Shown: positions 8,037 through 16,270 of the stretch, in pieces
How the letters are laid out: each line of letters starts with the position of its first letter
How positions within the stretch are numbered: position 1 is the stretch's first letter
Source of the DNA: Neptuniibacter marinus
GTDB taxonomy: Bacteria > Pseudomonadota > Gammaproteobacteria > Pseudomonadales > Balneatricaceae
Direction: 5' to 3'
NCBI RefSeq assembly: GCF_001597725.1
Contig: NZ_LUTR01000004.1
Coordinates: 88,700-152,699 of the forward strand
DNA: 64,000 nucleotides
Notes under the pieces: generated by a model
Databases searched by the model: none
Told to the model about the DNA's origin: nothing
The model's input: the letters and a program-made list of their open reading frames with translations, nothing else
Made by a program: the position numbers and the translations under genes

Positions 8037-8522
8037 TTATTTAGCATCGAAGAAAAAATCGGCCTGGGTTCGCTCTCCCTTATGCTCTGTAACAACAGAG
8101 GTAATCCATGTCATCGTACCTGTAGTACAAACCCCAAGGGTGACTTCTCCGCGCCAAAGATCCTGTTCCCCAGCAACTTTTTTAAGCATAACTTGGTTGA
8201 GGCCCATAAACATATCTCGACCTTTTAAATCCAGCATCACTTGATCGGCGGCAATATCTTGAAGCTTTACTTCAAACTCCAGAGGTTTAGCTGAGCTAAT
8301 GGTCGGGGTGTTAATTTTTAGACGAATTGCTCCAGTGCTGTCGCTGGCTTTACAGAATGTTTGGGTTAGTTCGCACCCGGGAGTTGATTGCAAAATACGC
8401 GTTTGTGGGGGTGTATTATGCATCAACTGTGGTAGATATATTACAGAACCTAAACCAAAGATGGCTGCAACGATGATCATCACTTGAAGGAGATGGGGGC
8501 TTTTATCTTTGGTTTGCTTCAT
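8037..8522 (-). CDS. FixH/YtkA-like membrane-anchored protein of the copper operon
   Basis: A 161-residue protein with one N-terminal membrane segment (residues 12-30) and a periplasmic beta-sandwich-like domain. The domain resembles FixH/YtkA-like proteins in its FEVKLQDI and DLKGRDMFMGLN pattern, with a Met-rich stretch and a final WRGEVTLGVCTTGTMTW. It contains three cysteines (ELTQTFC, PGCEL, LGVC). Proteins of this type are often found beside sco and PCuAC genes and may assist oxidase assembly. The family link is tentative. It ends 37 bp upstream of sco. Confidence 0.68.
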   Translation of the reverse strand: MKQTKDKSPHLLQVMIIVAAIFGLGSVIYLPQLMHNTPPQTRILQSTPGCELTQTFCKASDSTGAIRLKINTPTISSAKPLEFEVKLQDIAADQVMLDLKGRDMFMGLNQVMLKKVAGEQDLWRGEVTLGVCTTGTMTWITSVVTEHKGERTQADFFFDAK

Positions 8523-8614
8523 TCTATAGCTATCCCGAGTGCCGTTTTATTTTACTGGTTAAATAGTGAGTAAGAGAAGTGACAAATTGTCGCATAAAGG
8601 GTTCAAGCATACTG

Positions 8615-9661
8615 CTAAGAAGTATAGAGGCAAGCTAATAGGTTTTTTTGGATGTCTTCTTTTGCTAATGCTTGGGTAGTGATTATCTCTAGTCGGGAGT
8701 CTCGACGGTAAGCAATAGGTGAAAATGTTGCCTCATCGATCACTTGATTATAAAGCACCCAGCCTTCGTCGGTATGGAAAACCCCCTTTATACGCTGTAT
8801 TTTCAGTAAACTCTTGAAGATGCTTTTAAGGGAATCTAGCTTAAAAACATCCTCGCTATTAAAAACCCATCCACAACTATAGAGTCCATTACTTTGTCCC
8901 TCTTTAACGAAGGGCATAGCGGGTTTAGGTATTAGCTGTAGCTGAACTGTAGGTAAAGAGACTTTACTAGACGTACTCGGTGTAGCTAAATTGGAAGCTG
9001 ATATTTCAGCGTCCGAATGAGCATCAGGGAAAAGAGCCTGACGTCCTCCTTTACCGATAAGATCAAGCAGATTAAGAGACACCTCACCATTAATGCTTTT
9101 TATCACTGCTTGTTTTGGTGGAAAGAGCATAGTGGATTGCTGCTCAGCAAACGAGATTTGTGCCTCAGTGGCTAAGTCAGTTTTGTTTAAGATAATAACA
9201 TCAGCTAAATTAATTTGATCTTGGAACGTAGGATTACTCACCGTCTCTTGATTATCTAAACTACGTGGATCTAATAAACAGATGACTGAACGAAGATCCA
9301 AAATATCGCGAAAATTTTCATTTTGTAGGGTATCTATAATTCCCGCGGGATGACCTATACCTGTAGGTTCGATGATCAAGCGGTCCGGTTTAGAGCGACG
9401 AAGTAGTATAGCGAGTGTTGAGGTTAATGTAGGCCCTAGTGCACAGCAGATACACCCACCGGCAAGTTCTTTAATTGCGACACCATCAGATGGTGTTTCC
9501 ATAACCGCTTGATCAATACCGATCTGCCCAAACTCATTAACTAATATTGCCCATGTTTCATCTTTAGGCTTTTGCGATAAAAGTGCATTGATGGCGGTGG
9601 TTTTCCCTACCCCAAGGAAGCCCGTAATTATGTTCGTAGGTATATTTTCTAACTTAGGCAT
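8615..9661 (-). CDS. COG0523 (CobW/ZigA-type) G3E GTPase, metal chaperone
   Basis: A 348-residue protein with a Walker A (GFLGVGKTT), the metal-binding CxCC motif in GGCICCALG, IEPTGIGHP, a Walker B region (VICLLDPRS) and the base-recognition NKTD. The C-terminal CobW domain is present (GVFHTDEGWVLYN). COG0523 proteins insert or deliver metals, often zinc under Zur control. No cobalamin genes are nearby, so CobW itself is unlikely. Its start overlaps the end of the DMT transporter gene by 8 bp, implying translational coupling. There is no His-rich insert. Confidence 0.9.
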   Translation of the reverse strand: MPKLENIPTNIITGFLGVGKTTAINALLSQKPKDETWAILVNEFGQIGIDQAVMETPSDGVAIKELAGGCICCALGPTLTSTLAILLRRSKPDRLIIEPTGIGHPAGIIDTLQNENFRDILDLRSVICLLDPRSLDNQETVSNPTFQDQINLADVIILNKTDLATEAQISFAEQQSTMLFPPKQAVIKSINGEVSLNLLDLIGKGGRQALFPDAHSDAEISASNLATPSTSSKVSLPTVQLQLIPKPAMPFVKEGQSNGLYSCGWVFNSEDVFKLDSLKSIFKSLLKIQRIKGVFHTDEGWVLYNQVIDEATFSPIAYRRDSRLEIITTQALAKEDIQKNLLACLYTS

Positions 9662-10544
9662 AAGATTTGTCTCTTTTATATATTAAGGGTAGTTGTGAAA
9701 ACAGCATACCGATGAGCATGAAGCTGCAGCCAAGGATACCGAGGAGAGAGAAGCTTTCGTCGAGGAGAAACCATCCACCCACTGCAGCAACGACAGCTTC
9801 TAAACTCATAATGACGGCGGCATGGGCTGGCGGTGCGTTTTTCTGCGCCACGATCTGTAAGGTATAGGCGATACCAACGGATATAAAGCCTGCATAAGCG
9901 ATAGGCAGCCAAGAGTTAATTGCATTGTTAAGGGTAAATTGTTCACTTTCTAGTATCAGTGCTGTGAATCCGCTCAGGGCTGCACAGACTAAAAACTGTA
10001 GAATGGCGAGACGTAAGTTGTCCACTTTAGGTGCCAGCTTGGCAATTAATAGGACATGGGTTGCCCAGCAAACTGCGCCACATATTTCTAAAATATCACC
10101 CCTATTTATCGCTGTTAATTGGTGAAAGCTTAAGAGGTAAAGTCCAATTACGGCAATGCCACCACCTAGCCATGTGTTAATGGTTGTGCTTTGTCCAATC
10201 CACAATCCCAATAAAGGCACAAAAATAATATATAGGCCGGTTATAAAGCCAGCATTGCCTGCGGTCGTATAGGCTAGGCCCGCTTGTTGAAACGACGCAC
10301 CGAGAAAGAGTACGCCGCCCGCTGCTAGAGCGCTTATTAATAATTGTCTATTGCTGTGATCGGATGGTGCTTTGAAAAAAAACAATAAAGGAAGGAGGGA
10401 GAGGGCACCTAGTAGAAAGCGTAGCGCATTGAAGCTAAAGGGACCAAGTAACTCAAGGCCTAAGCGTTGTGCAACAAAAGCTAACCCCCAAATTATGGCG
10501 ACAAGTAGTAAAAGTAAATCGGCTTGTATTTTTTGTGTTTGCAT
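9654..10544 (-). CDS. EamA/DMT-superfamily transporter
   Basis: A 296-residue protein with ten predicted membrane helices in two EamA repeats (ADLLLLLVAIIWGLAFVAQR, then GDILEICGAVCWATHVLLIAK). The substrate cannot be told from sequence. The second repeat ends with the usual EAVVAAVGGWFLLDE. It precedes and overlaps the COG0523 GTPase gene, so the pair may share a metal- or amino acid-linked role. That is an inference from coupling only. Confidence 0.9.
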   Translation of the reverse strand: MQTQKIQADLLLLLVAIIWGLAFVAQRLGLELLGPFSFNALRFLLGALSLLPLLFFFKAPSDHSNRQLLISALAAGGVLFLGASFQQAGLAYTTAGNAGFITGLYIIFVPLLGLWIGQSTTINTWLGGGIAVIGLYLLSFHQLTAINRGDILEICGAVCWATHVLLIAKLAPKVDNLRLAILQFLVCAALSGFTALILESEQFTLNNAINSWLPIAYAGFISVGIAYTLQIVAQKNAPPAHAAVIMSLEAVVAAVGGWFLLDESFSLLGILGCSFMLIGMLFSQLPLIYKRDKSYA

Positions 10545-10681
10545 TAATTTAGCGGCACTCTATTAAAGCCCAAGGTTATATGTGTCTTTAAATATTTTGC
10601 TGTGTGTTGCGTATAGTAGATATGCGGATTATGCCTAATTACACAGTTAAAGAAGAGAGTTTTATTTTTTGTAAATAGTGT

Positions 10682-10696
10682 TGCAAATCATTCTCA
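10682..10696 (+). promoter_or_regulatory. Fur-type box in the promoter of the first intergenic RNA
   Basis: TGCAAATCATTCTCA matches the 7-1-7 Fur consensus at 12 of 15 positions. It lies between a TTGCAA -35-like element (10681-10686) and a TATTAT -10 (10704-10709, spacer 17). A repressor bound here would block the promoter. Confidence 0.7.
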
Positions 10697-10716
10697 GTTG
10701 CAATATTATCGTACTC

Positions 10717-10902
10717 GCTCATAAGTGATAGGCAGTGGACGACCTCACCTCACAACGCTGCCGAAACTTGCTGAATTAACATATGCTCACATGTTGGTTC
10801 AGCGAACATTGATTCTCCCCCTCGATAATCAATGTATTAAACTGAATGCTCACCTATTCAGTTTAAACCAGATAAGCCGGACCTTTTGGTCCGGCTTTTT
10901 TT
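10717..10902 (+). ncRNA. Predicted iron-responsive small RNA 1
   Basis: The start is placed 7-8 nt after the -10 element and the end at the U tract of a strong terminator, about 186 nt. No convincing reading frame is present. Four hairpins precede the terminator: GGCAG/CTGCC (10731-10762), AACAT/ATGTT (10778-10795), ACATTGATT/AATCAATGT (10806-10835) and the perfect 11-bp TTAAACTGAAT/ATTCAGTTTAA (10837-10866). Their loops carry CCTCACCTCACAA, GCTCAC, CTCCCCCTCG and GCTCACCT, all complementary to Shine-Dalgarno-type sequence. The organisation suggests a RyhB/PrrF-like regulator by function. I do not recognise it as a named family. Confidence 0.68.
10874..10902 (+). terminator. Terminator of small RNA 1
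   Basis: AAGCCGGACC pairs perfectly with GGTCCGGCTT around TTTT and continues into a T7 run. Confidence 0.92.
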
Positions 10903-10961
10903 ATATTTAAGCTGCTTACAAATAAAGATTAAATTATTTTAAAATTTACTGTTAATAGTGT

Positions 10962-10976
10962 TGCAAATCATTCTCA
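10962..10976 (+). promoter_or_regulatory. Fur-type box in the promoter of the second intergenic RNA
   Basis: The same 15 bp as at 10682 occur here, within a 23-bp block identical between the two promoters (10674-10696 and 10954-10976). The -35-like TTGCAA is at 10961-10966 and the -10 TATTAT at 10983-10988 (spacer 16). Confidence 0.7.
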
Positions 10977-10995
10977 TTCGTATATTATCTATATC

Positions 10996-11200
10996 AACAC
11001 GTCAGACGGCAGGCTCCCCTCACAAGTTGTGCCGTCATGCTTTAGAAATATCGCATTTCGTGTGTGTAGTCCTATAGGTGCTGAGTTCAGGCCTCAGCGC
11101 CTATAGGGGTCGGAGAATCGATTTGGATGCTCCAAGCACAGGCTCTTGTCATTAAAGCAAAATTGCTTAACCGGAACCCCAAGGGGCTCCGGTTTTTTTT
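10996..11200 (+). ncRNA. Predicted iron-responsive small RNA 2
   Basis: About 205 nt from the predicted start to the terminator. The first hairpin is the perfect 7-bp GACGGCA/TGCCGTC (11005-11036), whose 18-nt loop contains CTCCCCTCACAAG, parallel to the first loop of small RNA 1. The second is a 15-bp stem with one G-U pair, CCTATAGGTGCTGAG with CTCAGCGCCTATAGG (11071-11107). A terminator ends it. Outside the promoter block and the loop motif the two RNAs have little primary similarity, so this is an old duplication or convergent pair, like the tandem PrrF RNAs of pseudomonads in layout only. Confidence 0.68.
11170..11200 (+). terminator. Terminator of small RNA 2
   Basis: ACCGGA pairs with TCCGGT, extended by CCCC/GGGG with one mismatch, and is followed by a run of nine T residues. 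Confidence 0.9.
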
Positions 11201-11293
11201 TATTCAAAAATTTAAGATTCAAATTTTAAAAATAATTATCCTCCTATAAAGGGATAAATTAATTTCATCTCTATGGGAGTCGTAATTTACTTG

Positions 11294-11392
11294 TCTAGTC
11301 AGGGGTTATGACTAGAGCGCTAGGTGGGAGAGTTGCTGTTGGCTTGAGCGCTAAAGCTCATAGGAATTAGGTCGGGGGAGTGATGCTCCCCC
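11294..11392. other. Structured intergenic segment with G-rich loops
   Basis: Three hairpin-forming parts lie between small RNA 2 and the chemoreceptor gene: TCTAGTCA/TGACTAGA (11294-11316, loop GGGGTTA), an AGCGCT repeat pair enclosing AGGTGGGAGAG, and GGGGGAG/CTCCCCC (11374-11392). The last may be the 3' structure of the minus-strand chemoreceptor mRNA, but there is no clear U tract on either strand. Whether it is a separate RNA is unknown. Confidence 0.35.
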
Positions 11393-11412
11393 AGCGTTTT
11401 GCATTAAAATCT

Positions 11413-13044
11413 TTAGCTTACGTTAAACCGTTTCATTTTGTTAAACAGGTCTTCAGCCATATTTTTAAAGCTGGTGGCAATTCCCAAAGAATTTTGCGAA
11501 AGCTCTTTCGCCGTCACATTTTGATCATTTAAGTGCGTTAAGTTTTGGTTGATCTCATCAGTCACTTGGCTTTGCTGCTCCGTTGCTGTGGCAATTTGGA
11601 TCGCCATATCATTGACTTGATTCGCGGATACGCCAATGGCATTTAATATTTCTTGTGTGCTCTCTACCAATTTAACGGATGTAGATACTTGCGACGAGCC
11701 GTCTCTGATCGATAAAACCGCTTCGTTTACTCCCGATTGAAGTTTCTCAATCATTGATTGAATCTCTTCAGTTGATGCTTGGGTTTTACTGGCTAGGGAT
11801 CTGACTTCATCTGATACAACAGCAAATCCGCGTCCGTGATCGCCTGCGCGGGCAGCTTCAATTGCGGCGTTTAATGCAAGAAGGTTGGTTTGATCTGCTA
11901 TGCCCCTGATCACATCGAGTACTGAAGCAATACTTTCTGATTCCAAGGCAAGTTTAGCAATCACTTGTTCTGCGTTTGATACGGAGAGTGAAAGGTTGTT
12001 AATTTGAAGGACAGAGTCATTAATAATATTGCGGCCATTGCTACTGATATCCACAGTTTTAGCTGATTCGGATGAAGTTTGCTGTGCATGTTCAGCTACT
12101 TCGCTTATGGCTGTATTAAACTCAAATACGGCAGAGGCAATCATCTCTACACCTTGGCTTTGTTTGCTAACAATCGTCATGCTGTTATTAGCTGAGTCAT
12201 GTAGCGTTTGAGCGTCGGCATTCATTTGTGATGCCCGTTGACGAATATCGGTTATTAATGTTTCTAAATTGGCGACAAAGTCATCAAATGCGTAGGCTAA
12301 TTCGCCTAACTCATCTTTTCTCTGTGAATTGATTCTCAGCGTTAAGTCACCATTACCTTGGCTAATCTCTTTAATGCTACGGGTTAATTGTGTAATGCTG
12401 TTTACTAATAATTTAGGAGTGAAATAGGTTAGCGCTGCAGCAATAGCGAGTACAATAAAGATGAATATACCTAGACTGAGACTGACCTTTTCGATTTTTT
12501 GGGTAAGATGCTCACGTTTATTGCGCGATTTTGCGTCAAGGGCTTCACCTGCTAAATTGTATAATCCTCTTAAGTCCGCAAAAGCTGGAACTGTCTGCTG
12601 GTCGCTCCAAGTTTCAGCTTCATCTATACGTCCATTATCAACTAAGGTAAAAGTTCGTTCTGCTTTAGTTTTCCAGCTATTGAAGGCCGAGTCAAAGGCG
12701 TCCAGCTGCTGCATAATGTCAGGATATTCCTTCATTAGCGCCCTGTATTGATTCATGCGTTCAAAGGCTTGGTCTGCGTTTTCATTGAAGTCTTTTTTTA
12801 CTGAGCTGTCTCTTTTACCTAGTAGGTAGTTTAATTCGGCTTCTTTGGCCTGATACAGATCTCTATCTGCATTAAGTACGGCTGAAATGGCGGGTAAGTA
12901 ATTTGTTCCAAATCGATTAACTCCATCTTTGAGTTCATCGGTTAGTAATTTGGCAGAAAAAGAGATTAATAATATAGCTAAAGTTAGTATCACCATCGCT
13001 GCTGATAACTTGAACCTAATACTATGGAATATGTTTTTTTTCAT
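11413..13044 (-). CDS. Methyl-accepting chemotaxis protein
   Basis: The start is placed at the ATG opening [14 protein letters not shown], which has AGGA about 9 bp upstream; a longer TTG start 36 bp earlier is less likely. The 543-residue protein has a first membrane helix (about residues 15-35), an all-helical periplasmic sensor of about 150 residues, a second helix (about 188-210), then a HAMP domain ([19 protein letters not shown]). The signalling hairpin tip is [21 protein letters not shown]. It would cluster with CheA/CheW. The ligand is unknown. No chemotaxis genes are adjacent. Confidence 0.93.
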   Translation of the reverse strand: MKKNIFHSIRFKLSAAMVILTLAILLISFSAKLLTDELKDGVNRFGTNYLPAISAVLNADRDLYQAKEAELNYLLGKRDSSVKKDFNENADQAFERMNQYRALMKEYPDIMQQLDAFDSAFNSWKTKAERTFTLVDNGRIDEAETWSDQQTVPAFADLRGLYNLAGEALDAKSRNKREHLTQKIEKVSLSLGIFIFIVLAIAAALTYFTPKLLVNSITQLTRSIKEISQGNGDLTLRINSQRKDELGELAYAFDDFVANLETLITDIRQRASQMNADAQTLHDSANNSMTIVSKQSQGVEMIASAVFEFNTAISEVAEHAQQTSSESAKTVDISSNGRNIINDSVLQINNLSLSVSNAEQVIAKLALESESIASVLDVIRGIADQTNLLALNAAIEAARAGDHGRGFAVVSDEVRSLASKTQASTEEIQSMIEKLQSGVNEAVLSIRDGSSQVSTSVKLVESTQEILNAIGVSANQVNDMAIQIATATEQQSQVTDEINQNLTHLNDQNVTAKELSQNSLGIATSFKNMAEDLFNKMKRFNVS

Positions 13045-13544
13045 TATTATTTTTTTCCTAAATAAACGGTTACCCTTCAATATAAGTTATAAAAACTAAA
13101 AATGGAATTTGTTGATTAGGGTTTTTCTTATAGGGCTTTCAATAGCTCGATAAAATTATCTGATCAGCGGTAAGCTGATGTGATGATGAGAAAATGGGTC
13201 TTTTAAAATCTTAAATTTTACTGATAAATAAGTTGATTAGAGAAGCCTAAGTTCTCTCTTACTCGCCCTGTATGCATAACCCCGTTTTTGGTTAAAAAAC
13301 TTCATTACCCCTCATTCTGTTTCTTCGTTATTTGTGTCAATTATTGCTTTTGATTGGCATAAGAAAGCGCACCAAAAAGTTGTCTCATACCAACAAAGAC
13401 AGTCATTGCGCAACATTGCCTATCTTTCTCATATATAGCTATTAGGTTGTGAAAATAACTAACTCCTTGTTTTTGTTAGTTTAATTTTTTTGGCCCGAAA
13501 AAATGCTCTGATCTAAATCAATATGAATTTACTGGAGCCGTAGT
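13045..13544. other. Intergenic region, no gene seen
   Basis: About 500 bp with no supportable reading frame. It should contain the promoter of the minus-strand chemoreceptor, and it carries an FNR/Anr-like site near its right end (13508-13521). Confidence 0.5.
13508..13521. promoter_or_regulatory. FNR/Anr-like site
   Basis: CTGATctaaATCAA matches TTGAT-N4-ATCAA with one mismatch. It lies 24 bp before a GGAG-ATG start whose reading frame is now only 30 codons, just before the hydrolase remnant. Confidence 0.45.
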
Positions 13545-13911
13545 ATGGGCGCATCTATATCACTCGATTTCATCACACATAAGTTCAGTGCTTCAGCGGA
13601 ACCTACGCTGAAAGATATTGAAACTTGCTTATCCTGAGGGTACCCAATTGATGATGTGTCATGACTATCCTCCTGCTACACGCGCTCATCAATCGGTAAC
13701 AACCGTTGCAGAACAGCGTAAACACAATATCCATATACACGATAAGGTGGATGAAAACGCATTTATCAGTGCGCGTAACCGCCGTGACAAAACTTTAGAC
13801 TCGCCCCAGCTTTTGTTCCCCTCTGTACAAGTAAATACTCGAACAGGGGAGTTTCCAAAAGCGGAAAGTAATGGTTTACAGTATTTGAAAATCCCACTGA
13901 ATTTTTTGTAA
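13545..13911 (+). pseudogene. Remnant of an MBL-fold (Blh/ETHE1-like) hydrolase, N-terminus lost
   Basis: From 13612 the frame encodes the C-terminal end of a metallo-beta-lactamase-fold hydrolase of the Blh/persulfide-dioxygenase-like group: LPEGT-like YPEGTQLMMCHDYPP (third metal-site region), TTVAEQRKHNIHI, FISARNRRDKTLDSPQLLFPS and the final NGLQYLKIPLNFL. About two thirds of the enzyme, including the HxHxDH site, is missing, and an in-frame TGA lies at 13609-13611. A short frame with its own GGAG-ATG at 13545 (30 codons, MGASISLDF) runs into the remnant out of frame. The region is probably what is left after a deletion. Confidence 0.75.
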
Positions 13912-14011
13912 GGGTTTGATGTTAAATATTTTTTAAAGTGAATGGGCGGTTATCATTTCCGCCCAGAATCATGCCACTGCTGTTCACCTAGAAACAGATA
14001 GGCCGTTTTAT

Positions 14012-14701
14012 TCAGGCAAAATCCAGTGTCAGCACAACACGCTTCTCACCTTGTTTCACCGCTGGAGATCGATGTACTGCACCTAAACCCTCATTGCCAT
14101 ACCACCCTTCGCCTTTTAGCAGAACAATATCACCTTTGTTTACTTGCTGAATGTCGGCCATCTGAGAGTATAAACCTGAGACATCATCGCTTAAGCCCAT
14201 ATTACCCGGCCCAAGTTTACTACGATCTACATCGTCATTGCTGAGCCATTCGGTTCCTGGCCCTTGATAAGTGCTCACCAGTCGACAACCTAACTTATCT
14301 ATATGGAAGCGGGGGCACATAGCGCGATCTAACACTTGTAATCGTAGGCCTATCTCATCAAGCTCGAATAAACAGCTATACATCTCTACTAACAAAACGA
14401 GATCGTCTAAAAATACGGATTGTCCTACCAAATCAGGTAATGAGGATTTTAGCGATGCTAGCGCCGTTTTATGGTTGATCACAGAGCGGAGATTAAAATG
14501 TGGTTTGTTATTAACTAGTTCTTGGCAATAGAGCGCGATCTCATCAGGTAGTGAGCGTTGTACAATAACTAGATTGACCTGTTCTTCGTAGATTGATGTC
14601 ATCGCTTCAGGAGAGTCTCCTGTTACATAGTTATTTTCATGCTGGTAATGCTCTAAATAAGTATTACTGTCTACTGACTCTGTGGCACCCACTGCGATCA
14701 C
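14012..14701 (-). CDS. DUF1826 family protein, probable zinc-starvation gene
   Basis: A 229-residue cytoplasmic protein. The C-terminal half contains the DUF1826 signature CPRFHIDKLGCRLVSTYQGPGTEWL, then KGDIVLLKGEGWYGNEG and AVHRSPA. This resembles a small cupin-like 2-oxoglutarate oxygenase pattern, although the activity is not known. DUF1826 genes are often linked to COG0523 genes and Zur sites. Here a Zur-type palindrome lies just upstream, and a COG0523 gene is 4.4 kb away. The N-terminal half is variable. It appears monocistronic. Confidence 0.88.
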   Translation of the reverse strand: MIAVGATESVDSNTYLEHYQHENNYVTGDSPEAMTSIYEEQVNLVIVQRSLPDEIALYCQELVNNKPHFNLRSVINHKTALASLKSSLPDLVGQSVFLDDLVLLVEMYSCLFELDEIGLRLQVLDRAMCPRFHIDKLGCRLVSTYQGPGTEWLSNDDVDRSKLGPGNMGLSDDVSGLYSQMADIQQVNKGDIVLLKGEGWYGNEGLGAVHRSPAVKQGEKRVVLTLDFA

Positions 14702-14716
14702 CTGTCCTAATGAAAT

Positions 14717-14739
14717 TAATCATTATAATATAACATAAT
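14717..14739. promoter_or_regulatory. Zur-type operator upstream of the DUF1826 gene
   Basis: The core ATTATAATATAAC (14722-14734) differs at one position from the gammaproteobacterial Zur core GTTATANTATAAC. It sits inside a longer inverted repeat, AATTAATCATTAT (14714-14726) with ATAATGATTAATT (14735-14747). It lies 16-38 bp upstream of the minus-strand start. Confidence 0.72.
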
Positions 14740-14747
14740 GATTAATT

Positions 14748-15241
14748 TTGAGTCCCCCGCAATAGAAAATTATCTGCATATCACTGTTACCAATGTTGTG
14801 TTTATACCTTATGACGGTTTGAGTCTTATATTTCAGTATGCTAATTTAATGTTAACTATCCGCTTTGGATTAGAGGGGTAATTACATAAGTTTATGTGAC
14901 TAGATTTATGCGACCTCGTTATACAAGTGCTAATGCGTTACTTGCTCGAATAGCCCCCTCTGAATTTTTGTGATGCCGTTCCTGTTCTATACCTAGATGA
15001 TTGACATCAAGGAAATTTCAGCCGGTTTGTTCGATACTACTTTAGGATTAAGTTAACTTTTTGTTTAAACGACATGTGAAGTCACCGTACATATAGGTCT
15101 GATTGTTGGCAGATCTACGTGCCTCTCCCTGATGATCAAATATGCCGAGATGGAACATAGTGTTGTTAATAACAGGACTAGTGCTGTTTGTAATAACTAG
15201 GTACAACGATTTAATAATGATTTGTTGACGAATTTTGGATA
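14748..15241. other. Intergenic region between DUF1826 and the export operon
   Basis: About 490 bp without a supportable gene. It should hold the promoter of the HlyD/ABC operon. I see no clear regulator site beyond the Zur palindrome to its left. Confidence 0.5.
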
Positions 15242-16267
15242 ATGGAGAAAGACGTGAAGCGAGTAATAATTGTTGTGGTTTTAATACTTGCCACTGTAGG
15301 CGGCTGGCTCCTATGGCAGAACCTTCAAGCACCTGAACTGCCGGAAGGTCTCGCTTCGGGGAATGGACGTATTGAAGCGGTACAGATTGATATATCAACA
15401 AAAATCGCTGGGCGTGTAGAGACGATCTCTGCGAAAGAGGGCGACCTTGTTGAGAAAGGGCAAGTCGTTGCAACGATTGATACTGCTCAACTGCATGCTC
15501 AATTGTTACGTGCAGAGGCGGTCATTGCGAGTGCCGAAAGCCAAGTAGCAGCGGCAGAGGCATCTATTGCACAAGCTAAGGCTAAGCTTATTCTTGCCGA
15601 ACAGGAACTGAGTCGCGCGCGGGAACTGGTGAAAAAAGGTCATACCAGTAAAGAGTCTTATGACACCCGTGTAAGTGAGGTCGCTGTTGCTAAGGCAAAT
15701 CTGAATGCAGCTAATGCCACATTGGTATCGCAGGAACGTAATGTTGATGCGGCACGGGCAGATGCACAGGGAATCCAGACACAGATTGATGATGCCGTCT
15801 TAGTCGCGCCAAGTTTAGGACGAGTATTGTATCGCCTTGCGGAACCCGGTGAAGTATTAGGCAGTGGCGGTAAAGTGTTAACACTAGTGAATCTTGCTGA
15901 TGTTTATATGGAGACCTTTCTGCCCTCATCTCAGGCCCATCGTGTTTCTATCGGTGCTGAGGCGCGGGTGAAGCTAGATATTCTTGATGTAGCGATTCCA
16001 GCAACGGTTAGCTTTGTTTCCCCCGAATCCCAATTTACACCAAAAGAGGTGGAGACAGCGAGTGAGCGAGAAAAGCTCATGTTTCGTGTCAAAGTGCGCG
16101 TGCCTGAAACTCTAGTACAGGCGTATATAGACCGTGTAAAAACAGGGGTGCGAGGTGTAGCTTATATTCAGCTTGCTCCACTACCGGGCGAAGCGCTACC
16201 TGAGTGGCCAGCATTCCTCCAGAAGCTTCCAGCAAAAATTAATCCAGATAACATTAGTAACCACTAG
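15242..16267 (+). CDS. HlyD-family periplasmic adaptor of an ABC exporter (YhiI-like)
   Basis: A 341-residue membrane-fusion protein. One N-terminal membrane anchor (residues 5-22) is followed by a biotinyl/lipoyl-like half-motif (GRIEAVQIDISTKIAGRVETI), a long alpha-helical hairpin (about residues 80-170, AEAVIASAESQVAAAEASIAQ) and a beta-barrel. It should bridge the inner-membrane ABC pump to an outer-membrane channel. The next gene starts 3 bp after its stop. The three-gene order matches the E. coli yhiI-rbbA-yhhJ operon. Confidence 0.92.
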   Translation: MEKDVKRVIIVVVLILATVGGWLLWQNLQAPELPEGLASGNGRIEAVQIDISTKIAGRVETISAKEGDLVEKGQVVATIDTAQLHAQLLRAEAVIASAESQVAAAEASIAQAKAKLILAEQELSRARELVKKGHTSKESYDTRVSEVAVAKANLNAANATLVSQERNVDAARADAQGIQTQIDDAVLVAPSLGRVLYRLAEPGEVLGSGGKVLTLVNLADVYMETFLPSSQAHRVSIGAEARVKLDILDVAIPATVSFVSPESQFTPKEVETASEREKLMFRVKVRVPETLVQAYIDRVKTGVRGVAYIQLAPLPGEALPEWPAFLQKLPAKINPDNISNH

Positions 16268-16270
16268 CGG

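Noticed and set aside
8615..9661. CobW as a cobalamin-synthesis protein
   Set aside because: No cob genes are nearby, and the CxCC G3E family is broad; a general metal-chaperone call is safer.
10725..10910. A 61-codon plus-strand reading frame across the first intergenic RNA
   Set aside because: It runs through the hairpins and into the terminator stem, ends after the U tract, and has no ribosome site. The RNA interpretation explains every part better.
11374..11392. Intrinsic terminator of the chemoreceptor gene at 11.4 kb
   Set aside because: The stem is strong, but neither side has a U tract. It was kept only as part of a structured segment.
15000..15025. FNR-like site TTGACATCAA upstream of the export operon
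   Set aside because: The half sites have no N4 spacer, so it does not fit the FNR/CRP spacing.
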